Positions 1 through 6,637 of a stretch of DNA of 8,372 nucleotides are shown here, piece after piece. Location of the stretch: NCBI GenBank assembly GCA_027349615.1, contig DAIEML010000095.1, forward strand, positions 1-8,372, written 5' to 3'. Within the stretch, counting starts at the first letter, position 1, and each line of letters opens with the position of its first letter. Both the position numbers and the translations under genes were made by a program. This DNA comes from Ignavibacteriales bacterium (lineage in GTDB: Bacteria; Bacteroidota; Ignavibacteria; Ignavibacteriales; Ignavibacteriaceae). The notes beneath the pieces were generated by a model. The model made no database searches and was not told the origin of the DNA. It saw only the letters and a program-made list of their open reading frames with translations.

Positions 1-19
1 GAGGGCGATTTTTGTTTGT

Positions 20-475
20 ATGAATTTATTAGAAGAAGAAATAAAAAATATTGCCGCAGAAGTTGTCGAAAGAAACAATTTCTTTTTAGTCGATTTATTA
101 ATTCACGGAAACCGTGGAAGCCGTTCAATTGAAATTTTTATTGATGGAGAAAAAAATGTTTCAGCGGATGATTGCGCGGTTATTAGCCAGGAAATTAATT
201 CGCAAATAGAAAATCTTCCGGATATTGGACTAAATTATAATCTTGAAGTTTCTTCTCCGGGTGTAGACAGGCCGTTGAAATTCTTAAGGCAATATCCTAA
301 ACACATAAATAGAAAATTTGAAATCACATATAAGCTTAACAGCGAAACAAAAAAATTTTCCGGTAAATTAATAAAGCTTGAAGGAGAAGATTTAACTTTT
401 TCTTCCAGCGGAACAGAAATTAAAATTAATTTTAATAACATTATAAAAGCCAAAGTATTAATCAGTTTTTCTTAA
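20..475 (+). CDS. rimP: Ribosome maturation factor RimP
   Basis: RimP is a cytoplasmic assembly factor for the 30S ribosomal subunit. The 151-residue product has the usual family length. It shows the family's two-part layout: an N-terminal alpha/beta domain (about residues 1-82) and a C-terminal SH3-like beta-barrel (about 85-150). Visible signatures are the VSADDCAVISQEI segment (47-59) and the hallmark LEVSSPGVDRPL (75-86). The reading frame is open to the left edge of the window, but ATG 20 gives the normal RimP N-terminus (MNLLEEEI), and no better start can be judged because only 19 nt precede it. GAGGG at 1-5 is rather far upstream to act as the ribosome site. The gene is first in this window and directly precedes nusA, as in most bacteria. 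The operon promoter must lie further left. Identification is secure. Confidence 0.95.
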   Translation: MNLLEEEIKNIAAEVVERNNFFLVDLLIHGNRGSRSIEIFIDGEKNVSADDCAVISQEINSQIENLPDIGLNYNLEVSSPGVDRPLKFLRQYPKHINRKFEITYKLNSETKKFSGKLIKLEGEDLTFSSSGTEIKINFNNIIKAKVLISFS

Positions 476-477
476 AC

Positions 478-483
478 GGAGGA
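478..483 (+). promoter_or_regulatory. Strong Shine-Dalgarno of nusA
   Basis: GGAGGA lies directly after the rimP stop, with 9 nt to the nusA ATG at 492. It is the best ribosome binding site in the window and fixes the nusA start. It also shows that this organism uses ordinary Shine-Dalgarno initiation, which matters when judging genes here that lack one (ribF and its downstream half). Confidence 0.8.
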
Positions 484-491
484 CGTAAAAC

Positions 492-1739
492 ATGAATTCA
501 GATATCGTTGAATCCTTTGCTCAGATGGTGAGGGAAAAAGGGGTTGATAAAGATGTTTTAGCGGGCATCATCGAAGAAATTTTCGGAATGCTTGTTAAAA
601 AGAAATACGGTGAAGATGCCAAACACGATGTTGTTGTAAATATGGATAGAGGTGACATTGAAATTTTCTTGGAAAGAGAAATAGTTGATGTTGTTGAAAA
701 TCCAAATACACAAATAAGCATTGAAGAAGTTAATCGTCGTGGTAACGACGAAGAACTTGAAGTTGGTGATGATTTTGTTGAAAAGCTTCAACTTGCATCT
801 TTTGGAAGAAGACTTATTACTTTGGCAAAACAAGGTTTGAATCAGAAAATTAGAGAAATAGAAAAGGATCTAGTTTTCAATGAATATAAAGAATTATTAG
901 GTGAGATTGTCGTTGGCGATATTTACCAAATTAGAAAAAATGATATTCTGGTTAATCATAATAAAAACGAACTGATTCTTCCCCGCAACGAACAAATTCC
1001 TTATGAAAGATATAAAAAAGGTGAAACGGTTCGTTCAATTGTAAAGGAAGTTAAAAAAAGTAATAGCGGTCCGGTTATTATAGTTTCAAGGGCTGACAAT
1101 ACTTTCTTAAGAAGATTATTTGAAATTGAAATTCCCGAAATTTATGACGGAATTATTGATATAAAAGCAATTGCCCGCGAGCCCGGTGAACGAGCAAAAG
1201 TTGCAGTTGAATCTCAAGATGCAAGAATAGATGCTGTCGGCGCATGCGTTGGAATGAAAGGCGTTCGTATTCATGCAATTGTAAGAGAATTGAATAATGA
1301 AAACATCGATGTTATAAGTTATTCGGATGAACCAGCAACTTTTATTCAGCGTGCTTTAGCACCAGCAAAGTTGAAAAAAATTGATCTAAGTTCCGGATCA
1401 AAAAAAGCAATTGTAACTGCAGACAGCGATCAAGTATCTTTAATTGTTGGAAGAAACGGCGTTAATATTAGGCTGGCGATGAAACTAACCGGTTATGAAA
1501 TTGAAATTCTTCGAGAAGAAAAGCCGTTTGAAGAATATGAGGAAGATATTGAACTTATCGATTTAAAAGATGAATTAGGCGCCGATATTTATGAATTATT
1601 AATAAATAATCGATATGACACTGCACTCGAAGTGTTAACCGCAGGCCCAGAAAAACTAAAAGAAATCGAAGGTTTGGATGAGGCGAAGATAAACGAAATC
1701 TTAGAAATAATTAAATCTCAATTTGAAGAAGAAGAGTAG
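492..1739 (+). CDS. nusA: Transcription termination/antitermination factor NusA
   Basis: NusA binds RNA polymerase and nascent RNA and modulates pausing, termination and antitermination. In the 415-residue product I see the RNAP-binding N-terminal domain (about 1-130), an S1 RNA-binding domain (about 135-200), KH1 (about 205-282, with REPGERAKVAV at 229-239 and GACVG at 250-254) and KH2 (about 285-345, with IVGRNGVNIRLA at 318-329). A single helix-hairpin-helix-like tail (about 365-408, with ELGADIYELL and LKEIEGLDEAKINEIL) ends in EEEE. The two long acidic repeats of E. coli NusA (495 residues) are absent; one short tail module is common outside Proteobacteria. KH1 reads IDAVGACVG, where most homologues have IDPVGACVG. 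The gene ends in TAG at the natural C-terminus, which argues against genome-wide TAG reassignment. It lies 16 nt after rimP and 23 nt before infB, with no ylxR or ylxQ between. Confidence 0.97.
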   Translation: MNSDIVESFAQMVREKGVDKDVLAGIIEEIFGMLVKKKYGEDAKHDVVVNMDRGDIEIFLEREIVDVVENPNTQISIEEVNRRGNDEELEVGDDFVEKLQLASFGRRLITLAKQGLNQKIREIEKDLVFNEYKELLGEIVVGDIYQIRKNDILVNHNKNELILPRNEQIPYERYKKGETVRSIVKEVKKSNSGPVIIVSRADNTFLRRLFEIEIPEIYDGIIDIKAIAREPGERAKVAVESQDARIDAVGACVGMKGVRIHAIVRELNNENIDVISYSDEPATFIQRALAPAKLKKIDLSSGSKKAIVTADSDQVSLIVGRNGVNIRLAMKLTGYEIEILREEKPFEEYEEDIELIDLKDELGADIYELLINNRYDTALEVLTAGPEKLKEIEGLDEAKINEILEIIKSQFEEEE

Positions 1740-1762
1740 CTTAAAAAATAGGTAAGCATTTT

Positions 1763-4408
1763 ATGTCGGATACTAAAGAGAAAAAAGTTCGAGTTTATAA
1801 ATTAGCGTCGGAGTATAATCTGTCGGCTGAAAACCTCATGGAATTTCTTAAAAAGAAAGGCCATGATGTTAAATCTCATATGTCTTTACTGACAGATGAC
1901 ATGATCAAGGAAATAAATGATCATTTCAAAAAAGATATTGAGAAAGCAGAAAAGCATTATAAAAAAATTGCAGAATTTAATAAGAAACGAATTGAGAAAA
2001 CCGAACAAGATGAAAAATCTGTTCAAGTTGAAGAGATAGCTCACGAGAAACAGGTTGAAGTTGAACATCCGGTATCTGATGAAATAAAACAAGCTCACGA
2101 AGAAGTTCCATCCGATACAAACGAGATAACTACTGAAGAAATTTCGGAAAATATTATAAATGAAGACGCAATAGTGGAACAGCCGATAATTGAAGAAGCA
2201 GCTATTGAAGAAGTTACCGCAAAAGAAGTGGAACCATCTAAAGGTGAGACAAAAGTTTTTCTTTCACCAAAAGAAATTGAAGCTGGCAAGAAAAAAGGAT
2301 TAAAGGTTGTCGGGAAAATTGATTTAGGAGAAGAAAGTAAAATTGAAAATAAAGAAGTAGAAATTGAAAGAGAAACATCAACCTCTCATCATGCGGAAGT
2401 TCCAAAGAAAAAGAAAAAGCCGAAAGCAAAGAAAAAAAGTACGGAAGCTGTTTCTGATGAGCCGGTTATTTCTAAAAAGAAAAAAAGAGTTAAACGATTT
2501 GAAATTGACCAGCGTGAAGTTAAAGAAGCAATTAGAAAAACTCTTTTAAGCATGGATGACTCTGTTATTTCGGGTCGCGCAATTCAAAGAAAGAAAAAAA
2601 GAAAAGAGCGCGAAGCTGAAGAAGAACGCAAAATGGAATTAAAAGCTCTTGAGCAAAATAAAATTGCTGTTACAGAGTTTATTGCTGTAAATGAATTAGC
2701 AAATTTGATGAATGTCCCTGTCGGTGATGTAATTTCTAAATGTATTGAACTTGGCTTAATGGTTTCTATCAATCAGAGACTTGATGTGGAAACTATTACT
2801 TTAGTTGCTGATGAATTCGATTTTGAAGTTGAGTTCCTTAAAGAATATACTGCTGATGTTCTCGAAGATACCGTTGATGAACCTTCAACACTATTATTTA
2901 GGCCGCCAGTTGTTACGATTATGGGCCATGTAGATCACGGTAAAACTTCACTTCTTGATTATATAAGAAGAACAAACGTTGTTGCCGGTGAAGCTGGAGG
3001 AATTACTCAGCATATCGGAGCTTATCGAGTTGACGTTGGAAATGGAAAATTTATTTCATTTCTTGATACACCTGGCCACGAAGCTTTCACGGCAATGCGT
3101 GCACGCGGTGCTCAATTAACTGATATCGTAGTTTTAGTTGTAGCTGCAGATGATGCTGTAATGCCTCAGACAGTTGAAGCTATCAATCACGCTCAAGCTG
3201 CTAATGTTCCAATTGTAATTGCAATTAATAAGATAGATAAACCTGGCTCAAACATTGAAAGGATCAAACAGCAGCTTGCAGATAGAAATATTTTAGTTGA
3301 AGATTGGGGCGGCAAATACCAATGTGTTGAAATTTCTGCAAAGACAGGATTGAACGTTGATTTACTGCTTGAGAAAATTCTTCTTGAATCCGAAATACTT
3401 GACTTAAAAGCCAACCCAAACAGAACAGCCCGCGGAGCTGTAATTGAATCACAGCTTGATAAAGGAAGAGGAATTACTGGAACGATTCTGGTTCAAAAAG
3501 GAACTTTAAGAATCGGCGATCCTTTCATTGCCGGAATATATCAAGGTAAAGTGCGAGCAATGTTTGATGAAAGAGGAAACAAAGTTTTAGAAGCTCCGCC
3601 ATCAACGCCGGTACTAGTTTTAGGATTTGAAGGCGCGCCACAAGCCGGTGATACTTTTGTTGTTGTTGAATCAGACAGAATGGCAAGAGAAATTGGAATT
3701 AAAAGACAACAATTGAAACGCGAACAAGATCAAAAACAAGTTCATCACGTAACTCTTGATGAAATTGCAAAACAAATTAGCATCGGCGGCGTAAAAGATC
3801 TTCCATTAATCGTTAAAGGCGATGTTGATGGATCCGTTGAAGCTCTTTCCGATTCATTAATGAAGCTTTCAAATGAAGAAGTAATTGTAAAAGTAATTCA
3901 CAAAGGAGTTGGCGGAATTTCTGAAAGCGACGTGTTGCTTGCGTCAGCTTCTAATGCTATTATAATTGGCTTCCACGTTAGACCAAATTTAAATGCAAGG
4001 AAACTTGCTGAAACTCAAAATGTAGACATTCGACTTTACAATGTAATTTACGATGCAATTAATGAAGTTAAATCGGCTCTCGAAGGTTTATTGTCTCCGG
4101 TACTTTCTGAAGAAATTACCGCAACTGTTGAAGTGAGAGATACTTTCAAAATTCCAAAGTTCGGAACGATTGCTGGCTGTTATGTTCAAGATGGGAAAAT
4201 TACAAGAAACAGCAAAGTAAGATTAATTCGCGATGGAATTGTTATTCACGAAGGTGAAATCGCTTCTCTAAAAAGATTTAAAGATGATGTTAGAGAGGTT
4301 GATTCCGGTTATGAATGCGGATTGAATATCGCTAATTTCAATGATTTAAAAATCGGCGATACAATCGAATCATTCAAAATAATCGAAACCAAGAAAAAAC
4401 TTGCGTAA
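1763..4408 (+). CDS. infB: Translation initiation factor IF2
   Basis: IF2 is the GTPase that brings formyl-Met-tRNA to the 30S subunit and promotes 50S joining. The 881-residue product is a long-form IF2. It has a first IF2_N module (about 9-55), then a low-complexity, Glu- and Lys-rich linker (about 56-295, with lysine clusters near 214-226 and 238-245), and a second IF2_N module (about 299-352). The G domain is complete: G1 GHVDHGKT 388-395, G2 GGITQHIGAY 412-421, G3 DTPGHEAF 435-442, G4 NKID 489-492 and G5 SAK 525-527. Domains II and III follow, with DLPLIVKGDVDGSVEAL and GVGGISESD. Domain IV, the initiator-tRNA-binding barrel, spans about 785-876 and contains YECGL near 850. ATG 1763 follows a modest AGG at 1750-1752; the gene begins 23 nt after nusA, so translation is probably coupled. 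All catalytic motifs are intact. Confidence 0.98.
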   Translation: MSDTKEKKVRVYKLASEYNLSAENLMEFLKKKGHDVKSHMSLLTDDMIKEINDHFKKDIEKAEKHYKKIAEFNKKRIEKTEQDEKSVQVEEIAHEKQVEVEHPVSDEIKQAHEEVPSDTNEITTEEISENIINEDAIVEQPIIEEAAIEEVTAKEVEPSKGETKVFLSPKEIEAGKKKGLKVVGKIDLGEESKIENKEVEIERETSTSHHAEVPKKKKKPKAKKKSTEAVSDEPVISKKKKRVKRFEIDQREVKEAIRKTLLSMDDSVISGRAIQRKKKRKEREAEEERKMELKALEQNKIAVTEFIAVNELANLMNVPVGDVISKCIELGLMVSINQRLDVETITLVADEFDFEVEFLKEYTADVLEDTVDEPSTLLFRPPVVTIMGHVDHGKTSLLDYIRRTNVVAGEAGGITQHIGAYRVDVGNGKFISFLDTPGHEAFTAMRARGAQLTDIVVLVVAADDAVMPQTVEAINHAQAANVPIVIAINKIDKPGSNIERIKQQLADRNILVEDWGGKYQCVEISAKTGLNVDLLLEKILLESEILDLKANPNRTARGAVIESQLDKGRGITGTILVQKGTLRIGDPFIAGIYQGKVRAMFDERGNKVLEAPPSTPVLVLGFEGAPQAGDTFVVVESDRMAREIGIKRQQLKREQDQKQVHHVTLDEIAKQISIGGVKDLPLIVKGDVDGSVEALSDSLMKLSNEEVIVKVIHKGVGGISESDVLLASASNAIIIGFHVRPNLNARKLAETQNVDIRLYNVIYDAINEVKSALEGLLSPVLSEEITATVEVRDTFKIPKFGTIAGCYVQDGKITRNSKVRLIRDGIVIHEGEIASLKRFKDDVREVDSGYECGLNIANFNDLKIGDTIESFKIIETKKKLA

Positions 4409-4414
4409 AAAATT

Positions 4415-4461
4415 TTAAGTTAATTTTTCTGCTGAATAAAAATCAACTTAGTAATTTTTTT
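4415..4461 (+). terminator. Candidate intrinsic terminator/attenuator between infB and rbfA
   Basis: The arms TTAAGTTAATTTTT (4415-4428) and AAAAATCAACTTAG (4438-4451) can pair over 14 positions. One A-C mismatch and one G-U closing pair interrupt an otherwise complete helix around a 9-nt loop (4429-4437). A run of seven T follows at 4455-4461. This is the shape of an intrinsic terminator, but the stem has only two G-C pairs, so it would be weak. As rbfA follows with its own strong ribosome site and no evident promoter, partial termination (lowering rbfA and downstream expression relative to infB) or an mRNA-processing element seems likelier than a full stop. AT-rich spacers produce such helices by chance. 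Confidence 0.4.
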
Positions 4462-4472
4462 GCCGGCTGAAT

Positions 4473-4477
4473 AGGAG
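4473..4477 (+). promoter_or_regulatory. Shine-Dalgarno of rbfA
   Basis: AGGAG lies 8 nt before the rbfA ATG at 4486 and selects that start. The nearer ATG at 4478 directly abuts the AGGAG and opens only a three-codon frame, so it is not a credible start. Confidence 0.75.
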
Positions 4478-4485
4478 ATGTTGAA

Positions 4486-4854
4486 ATGACACACAGGATT
4501 GATCGAGTTGAACATTTGATAAAAGAGGAAATTAGTTTAATCTTCTTATACAAACTTCAGAATAAGTTTCAGAACATTTCATTCGGATTTGTAACCATAA
4601 CTTCTGTAAAAGTCAGCCCGGATTTAAAGATTGCAAAAGTTTATATCTCGGTTCTCGAAAAAGAAAAGCGCGAAGAAGCTTTGGAGAAAATCAAATCAAT
4701 TTCTGGCTACATAAGATCTGAACTTGCTTCAAGAATAAGAATAAAATTTGTACCTGAATTAAAATTTTTTATTGATGACACGCTTGATTATGTCGAAAAG
4801 ATTGAAGGTTTAATTAAGAAAATCCACGAAGATGATAACAAAGGGAACGACTGA
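4486..4854 (+). CDS. rbfA: 30S ribosome-binding factor RbfA
   Basis: RbfA is a small cold-shock-linked assembly factor that binds near 16S rRNA helix 1 and the 3' end during late 30S maturation. The 122-residue product matches the family length. It opens with the family pattern RVEHLIKEEIS (7-17), continues with VTITSVKVSPDLKIAKVYISV (36-56), and has the kinked-helix SGYIRSEL segment (73-80) of its KH-like fold, then FVPELKFFIDD (88-98). The last residues (DDNKGND) are polar and not conserved, and their coding sequence overlaps the start of truB by 23 nt. The start is set by AGGAG at 4473-4477. Placement between infB and truB is the classical order. Confidence 0.95.
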   Translation: MTHRIDRVEHLIKEEISLIFLYKLQNKFQNISFGFVTITSVKVSPDLKIAKVYISVLEKEKREEALEKIKSISGYIRSELASRIRIKFVPELKFFIDDTLDYVEKIEGLIKKIHEDDNKGND

Positions 4855-5569
4855 TTTTTTAAATTTAAATTTTCATTCTGGTGAAACTATCCTGATTGAC
4901 AAGCCAGCCGGATGGACTTCATTCAAGGTTGTGCATAAAATAAGGCAGGCAGTGAAAGAAAAAAAAGTGGGTCATGCTGGAACGCTTGACCCATTAGCAA
5001 CCGGTTTATTAATAATTTGTACTGGAAAAAAAACCAAAGAAATTTCTACGTTTCAAGATTTTGAAAAAACTTATGCAGGAACGATTTTACTTGGAAAAAC
5101 TTCAGCATCGATGGATTTGGAAAGTCCGATAATTGAAAGCAAACCTGTCGAAAATTTTTCCGTTGATAAAATTTTTGAAATAAGAGATTCTTTTTTAGGA
5201 AACATAAAACAGGTTCCTCCAATGTTTTCGGCAGTAAAAGTTAATGGAAAATCTCTTTATAAGCTTGCGCGCAAAGGGAAAACTTTAGAAAGAGAACCGC
5301 GTGAAGTTACAGTTCACAAGTTTGTGCTAAAAAAAATAAACTTACCGGAAATAGAATTCGAAATTGTCTGCTCAAAAGGAACTTATATAAGAGCAATTGC
5401 AAATGATTTTGGAGAAAAACTTGGCTGCGGCGGACTTCTAAGTTCTTTAAGACGTATAAAAATAGGAAATTTTTCGGTTGATGACGCGTGGGAAGTTTCA
5501 GAATTACTGCAAAAATTGAAATTTAGATCTGAAAATTTGATAATGAGTAATTTGCATCAAGAATTGTGA
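4832..5569 (+). CDS. truB: tRNA pseudouridine(55) synthase TruB
   Basis: TruB converts U55 of the tRNA T-loop to pseudouridine and also acts as a tRNA folding chaperone. The 245-residue product has the catalytic core: LIDKPAGWTSF (21-31), then GHAGTLDPLATGLL (47-60), whose Asp53 is the expected catalytic aspartate. A Tyr in the KTYAG segment, KQVPPMFSAVKVNGKSLYKLAR and CSKGTYIRAIANDFGEKLGCGG follow. The C-terminal PUA domain of the 314-residue E. coli enzyme is missing; such short forms are usual in the Bacteroidota/Chlorobi lineage. ATG 4832 lies inside rbfA, giving a 23-nt overlap and implying translational coupling. Only a weak GAAG precedes it, but the residues it adds before the core fit TruB relatives and I see no better in-frame start. 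The gene contains a run of eight A just before the active site (4949-4956), within an intact frame. Confidence 0.93.
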   Translation: MITKGTTDFLNLNFHSGETILIDKPAGWTSFKVVHKIRQAVKEKKVGHAGTLDPLATGLLIICTGKKTKEISTFQDFEKTYAGTILLGKTSASMDLESPIIESKPVENFSVDKIFEIRDSFLGNIKQVPPMFSAVKVNGKSLYKLARKGKTLEREPREVTVHKFVLKKINLPEIEFEIVCSKGTYIRAIANDFGEKLGCGGLLSSLRRIKIGNFSVDDAWEVSELLQKLKFRSENLIMSNLHQEL

Positions 5570-5640
5570 GTGATGCTCGAATTTCCATTTCTGTAATAAA
5601 AGGCTTATATTTATAGACTTTTGTTTAGTTAAAATAAGAT

Positions 5641-6336
5641 ATGAATGTGTTTTATAGTTTATCGGAAGTAAAGAAGGACAATAATACTGTTCTTACTTTA
5701 GGCACTTTCGATGGAATTCACCTTGGACATAAAAAAATTATTAACCGTTTGATTGAAAAAGCATCTCAAATTGGTGGAAGAAGTTTTCTCTTAACTTTCG
5801 ATCCCCATCCAAGGAATGTTCTTTCTGATAATAAAATTAAGCTTTTGAACACCTTATCAGAAAAGCTTGAAATTTTAGATAGCTTCGGAATCGAAAATGT
5901 TCTGGTTATAAAATTTACAAAAGAGTTTTCCCAAAATAGTTCTGAAGATTTCTTTAAAAATTATATTATTGACAAGATTGGTATTAAAGAAATAATTATT
6001 GGATATGATCATCATTTCGGCAAAGGCAGAGGTGGTGATGAAAATACTTTAAAAGAATTGGGTTTAGAATTTAATTTTGAAGTATCAAAAGTTGAAGCTG
6101 TAAACATTGGCGATATTACAGTCAGCAGTACAAAAGTAAGAAATGCTTTGCATAACGGTGATGTAAAACTTGCCAATCAATTATTAGGAAGATATTATTC
6201 CTTTTCAGGAAGTGTAATTCAAGGCGATGGAAGAGGTAAAGAACTCGGATTTCCTACAGCTAACATAAAATTAGATGATGAAACCAAACTTTTGCCGGCA
6301 ATTGGAATTTATGTCGTCGAATTAATTGTTGAATAG
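5641..6336 (+). CDS. ribF: Bifunctional riboflavin kinase/FMN adenylyltransferase, N-terminal part up to the first amber codon
   Basis: RibF phosphorylates riboflavin to FMN and adenylates FMN to FAD. This 231-residue part carries the whole FAD-synthetase domain: GTFDGIHLGH (21-30, nucleotidyltransferase HxGH), DPHP (54-57), GYDHHFGKGRGGD (121-133) and SSTKVR (162-167). It also carries the first part of the flavokinase barrel, GDGRGKELGFPTANI (195-209, including the PTAN nucleotide/Mg motif) and LLPAIGIYVVELIVE. It stops at TAG 6334-6336, inside the flavokinase domain and not at a domain boundary. The same frame resumes homology downstream (codon 239 onward, 6355-6576), giving a normal family length of about 311 residues if the two ambers are read through. 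No Shine-Dalgarno is evident before ATG 5641, in contrast to nusA, rbfA and rpsO. FAD synthesis could survive truncation; kinase activity alone would not. Family identity is certain; whether the gene is functional is open. Confidence 0.9.
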   Translation: MNVFYSLSEVKKDNNTVLTLGTFDGIHLGHKKIINRLIEKASQIGGRSFLLTFDPHPRNVLSDNKIKLLNTLSEKLEILDSFGIENVLVIKFTKEFSQNSSEDFFKNYIIDKIGIKEIIIGYDHHFGKGRGGDENTLKELGLEFNFEVSKVEAVNIGDITVSSTKVRNALHNGDVKLANQLLGRYYSFSGSVIQGDGRGKELGFPTANIKLDDETKLLPAIGIYVVELIVE

Positions 6337-6345
6337 AAAAAATAG
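6334..6345 (+). other. Two in-frame TAG codons three codons apart within ribF
   Basis: Codons 232 (6334-6336) and 235 (6343-6345) of ribF are both TAG, separated by two Lys codons. Reading on in the same frame gives IVE-stop-KK-stop-FGLMSIGKRPTF. That aligns without gaps to the usual RibF pattern, in which an Asp-Gly turn and a Tyr precede the conserved G-x-x-N/S-I-G-x-R-P-T strand. The first amber falls at the turn glycine-type position and the second at the tyrosine position. Frame and spacing are conserved, so a simple indel is excluded. A five-base AATAG is repeated 9 nt apart here (6332-6336 and 6341-6345). Confidence 0.85.
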
Positions 6346-6354
6346 TTTGGTTTA

Positions 6355-6576
6355 ATGAGCATCGGTAAAAGACCGACTTTTTATAATGACGGCCAAGTAA
6401 CTACCGAAGTATATATTTTTGATTTCGAAGAAAATATTTATGATAAGAACGTAAAAGTAAACATGATCGAAAGAATCAGAGGCGAAGAAAAATTTTCATC
6501 TGCTGATGAACTGATCATTCAAATGAACAAAGATAAGAATATTGGATTAGAAATTTTAAGCAAACTAACAATTTAG
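6355..6576 (+). CDS. ribF: Riboflavin kinase C-terminal part of ribF, after the amber codons
   Basis: These 73 residues are the second half of the RibF flavokinase barrel, in the same frame as the upstream part. Visible are SIGKRPTF, then TEVYIFDF, whose Glu (codon 256 of the full gene) is at the position of the flavokinase catalytic base, and then IYDKNVKV and MIERIRGEEKFSSADELIIQMNKD, the family's C-terminal helix region. The ATG at 6355 aligns to an internal hydrophobic position of intact homologues, so it need not be a true start. It lies 18 nt after the first TAG, with no Shine-Dalgarno-like sequence, so any separate expression would rely on reinitiation. Sequence constraint appears intact, which suggests either readthrough, a split but working enzyme, very recent inactivation, or sequencing error. 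The frame ends with a TAG. Confidence 0.75.
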   Translation: MSIGKRPTFYNDGQVTTEVYIFDFEENIYDKNVKVNMIERIRGEEKFSSADELIIQMNKDKNIGLEILSKLTI

Positions 6577-6590
6577 GTTTTCAAATTAAT

Positions 6591-6614
6591 TAATCCCGGT
6601 AAGTTCTGGGGTTA
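6591..6614 (+). promoter_or_regulatory. rpsO leader hairpin, candidate S15 autoregulatory site
   Basis: Nine consecutive pairs can form between TAATCCCGG (6591-6599) and CTGGGGTTA (6606-6614), including two G-U wobbles, around a TAAGTT loop. At the top of the stem G6598-U6607 stacks on G6599-C6606. This is the same 5'-GG/CU-3' arrangement as the GU/GC motif of 16S rRNA helix 22 that S15 recognises, and several known rpsO leaders copy it. No T-run follows, so it is a poor terminator. The hairpin ends 18 nt before the rpsO ribosome site; TTTTC (6578-6582) could pair with GAAAG (6636-6640) and occlude that site. The link to S15 is inference. Confidence 0.4.
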
Positions 6615-6632
6615 TATTGTATAATCAAAATA

Positions 6633-6637
6633 AAGGA
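6633..6637 (+). promoter_or_regulatory. Shine-Dalgarno of rpsO
   Basis: AAGGA lies 8 nt before the rpsO ATG at 6646 and fixes that start. It is part of the AAAGGAAAG segment that could be masked by pairing with the end of the ribF region. Confidence 0.7.

Noticed and set aside
2364..2549. Plus-strand 61-codon Lys/Arg-rich frame and several minus-strand frames within infB
   Set aside because: They are by-products of the A-rich low-complexity linker of infB; no start signal or recognisable domain supports them.
4478..4489. Mini frame ATG-TTG-AAA-TGA whose stop overlaps the rbfA start
   Set aside because: Its ATG directly abuts the AGGAG, leaving no room for initiation, so it is very unlikely to be translated as a leader peptide.
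5582..5611. Possible promoter for ribF (TTTCCA, 18 nt, TATATT)
   Set aside because: The match is mediocre and the spacer is AT-rich. The sigma-factor consensus for this organism is unknown, so I cannot separate it from chance.
1737..6576. Genome-wide reassignment of TAG as a sense codon
   Set aside because: nusA ends with TAG exactly at its natural C-terminus and the ribF frame also ends in TAG. Reading these through would extend nusA into infB. Any recoding would have to be local or partial.
6591..6620. Intrinsic terminator after ribF
   Set aside because: The stem is followed by TATTGTATAATC with no T-run, and rpsO has no clear promoter of its own after it.
6620..6625. Perfect TATAAT as a possible -10 element for rpsO
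   Set aside because: No convincing -35 element lies 15-18 nt upstream, and such hexamers are expected by chance in AT-rich spacers. It also falls just beyond a structured leader that implies transcription from upstream.
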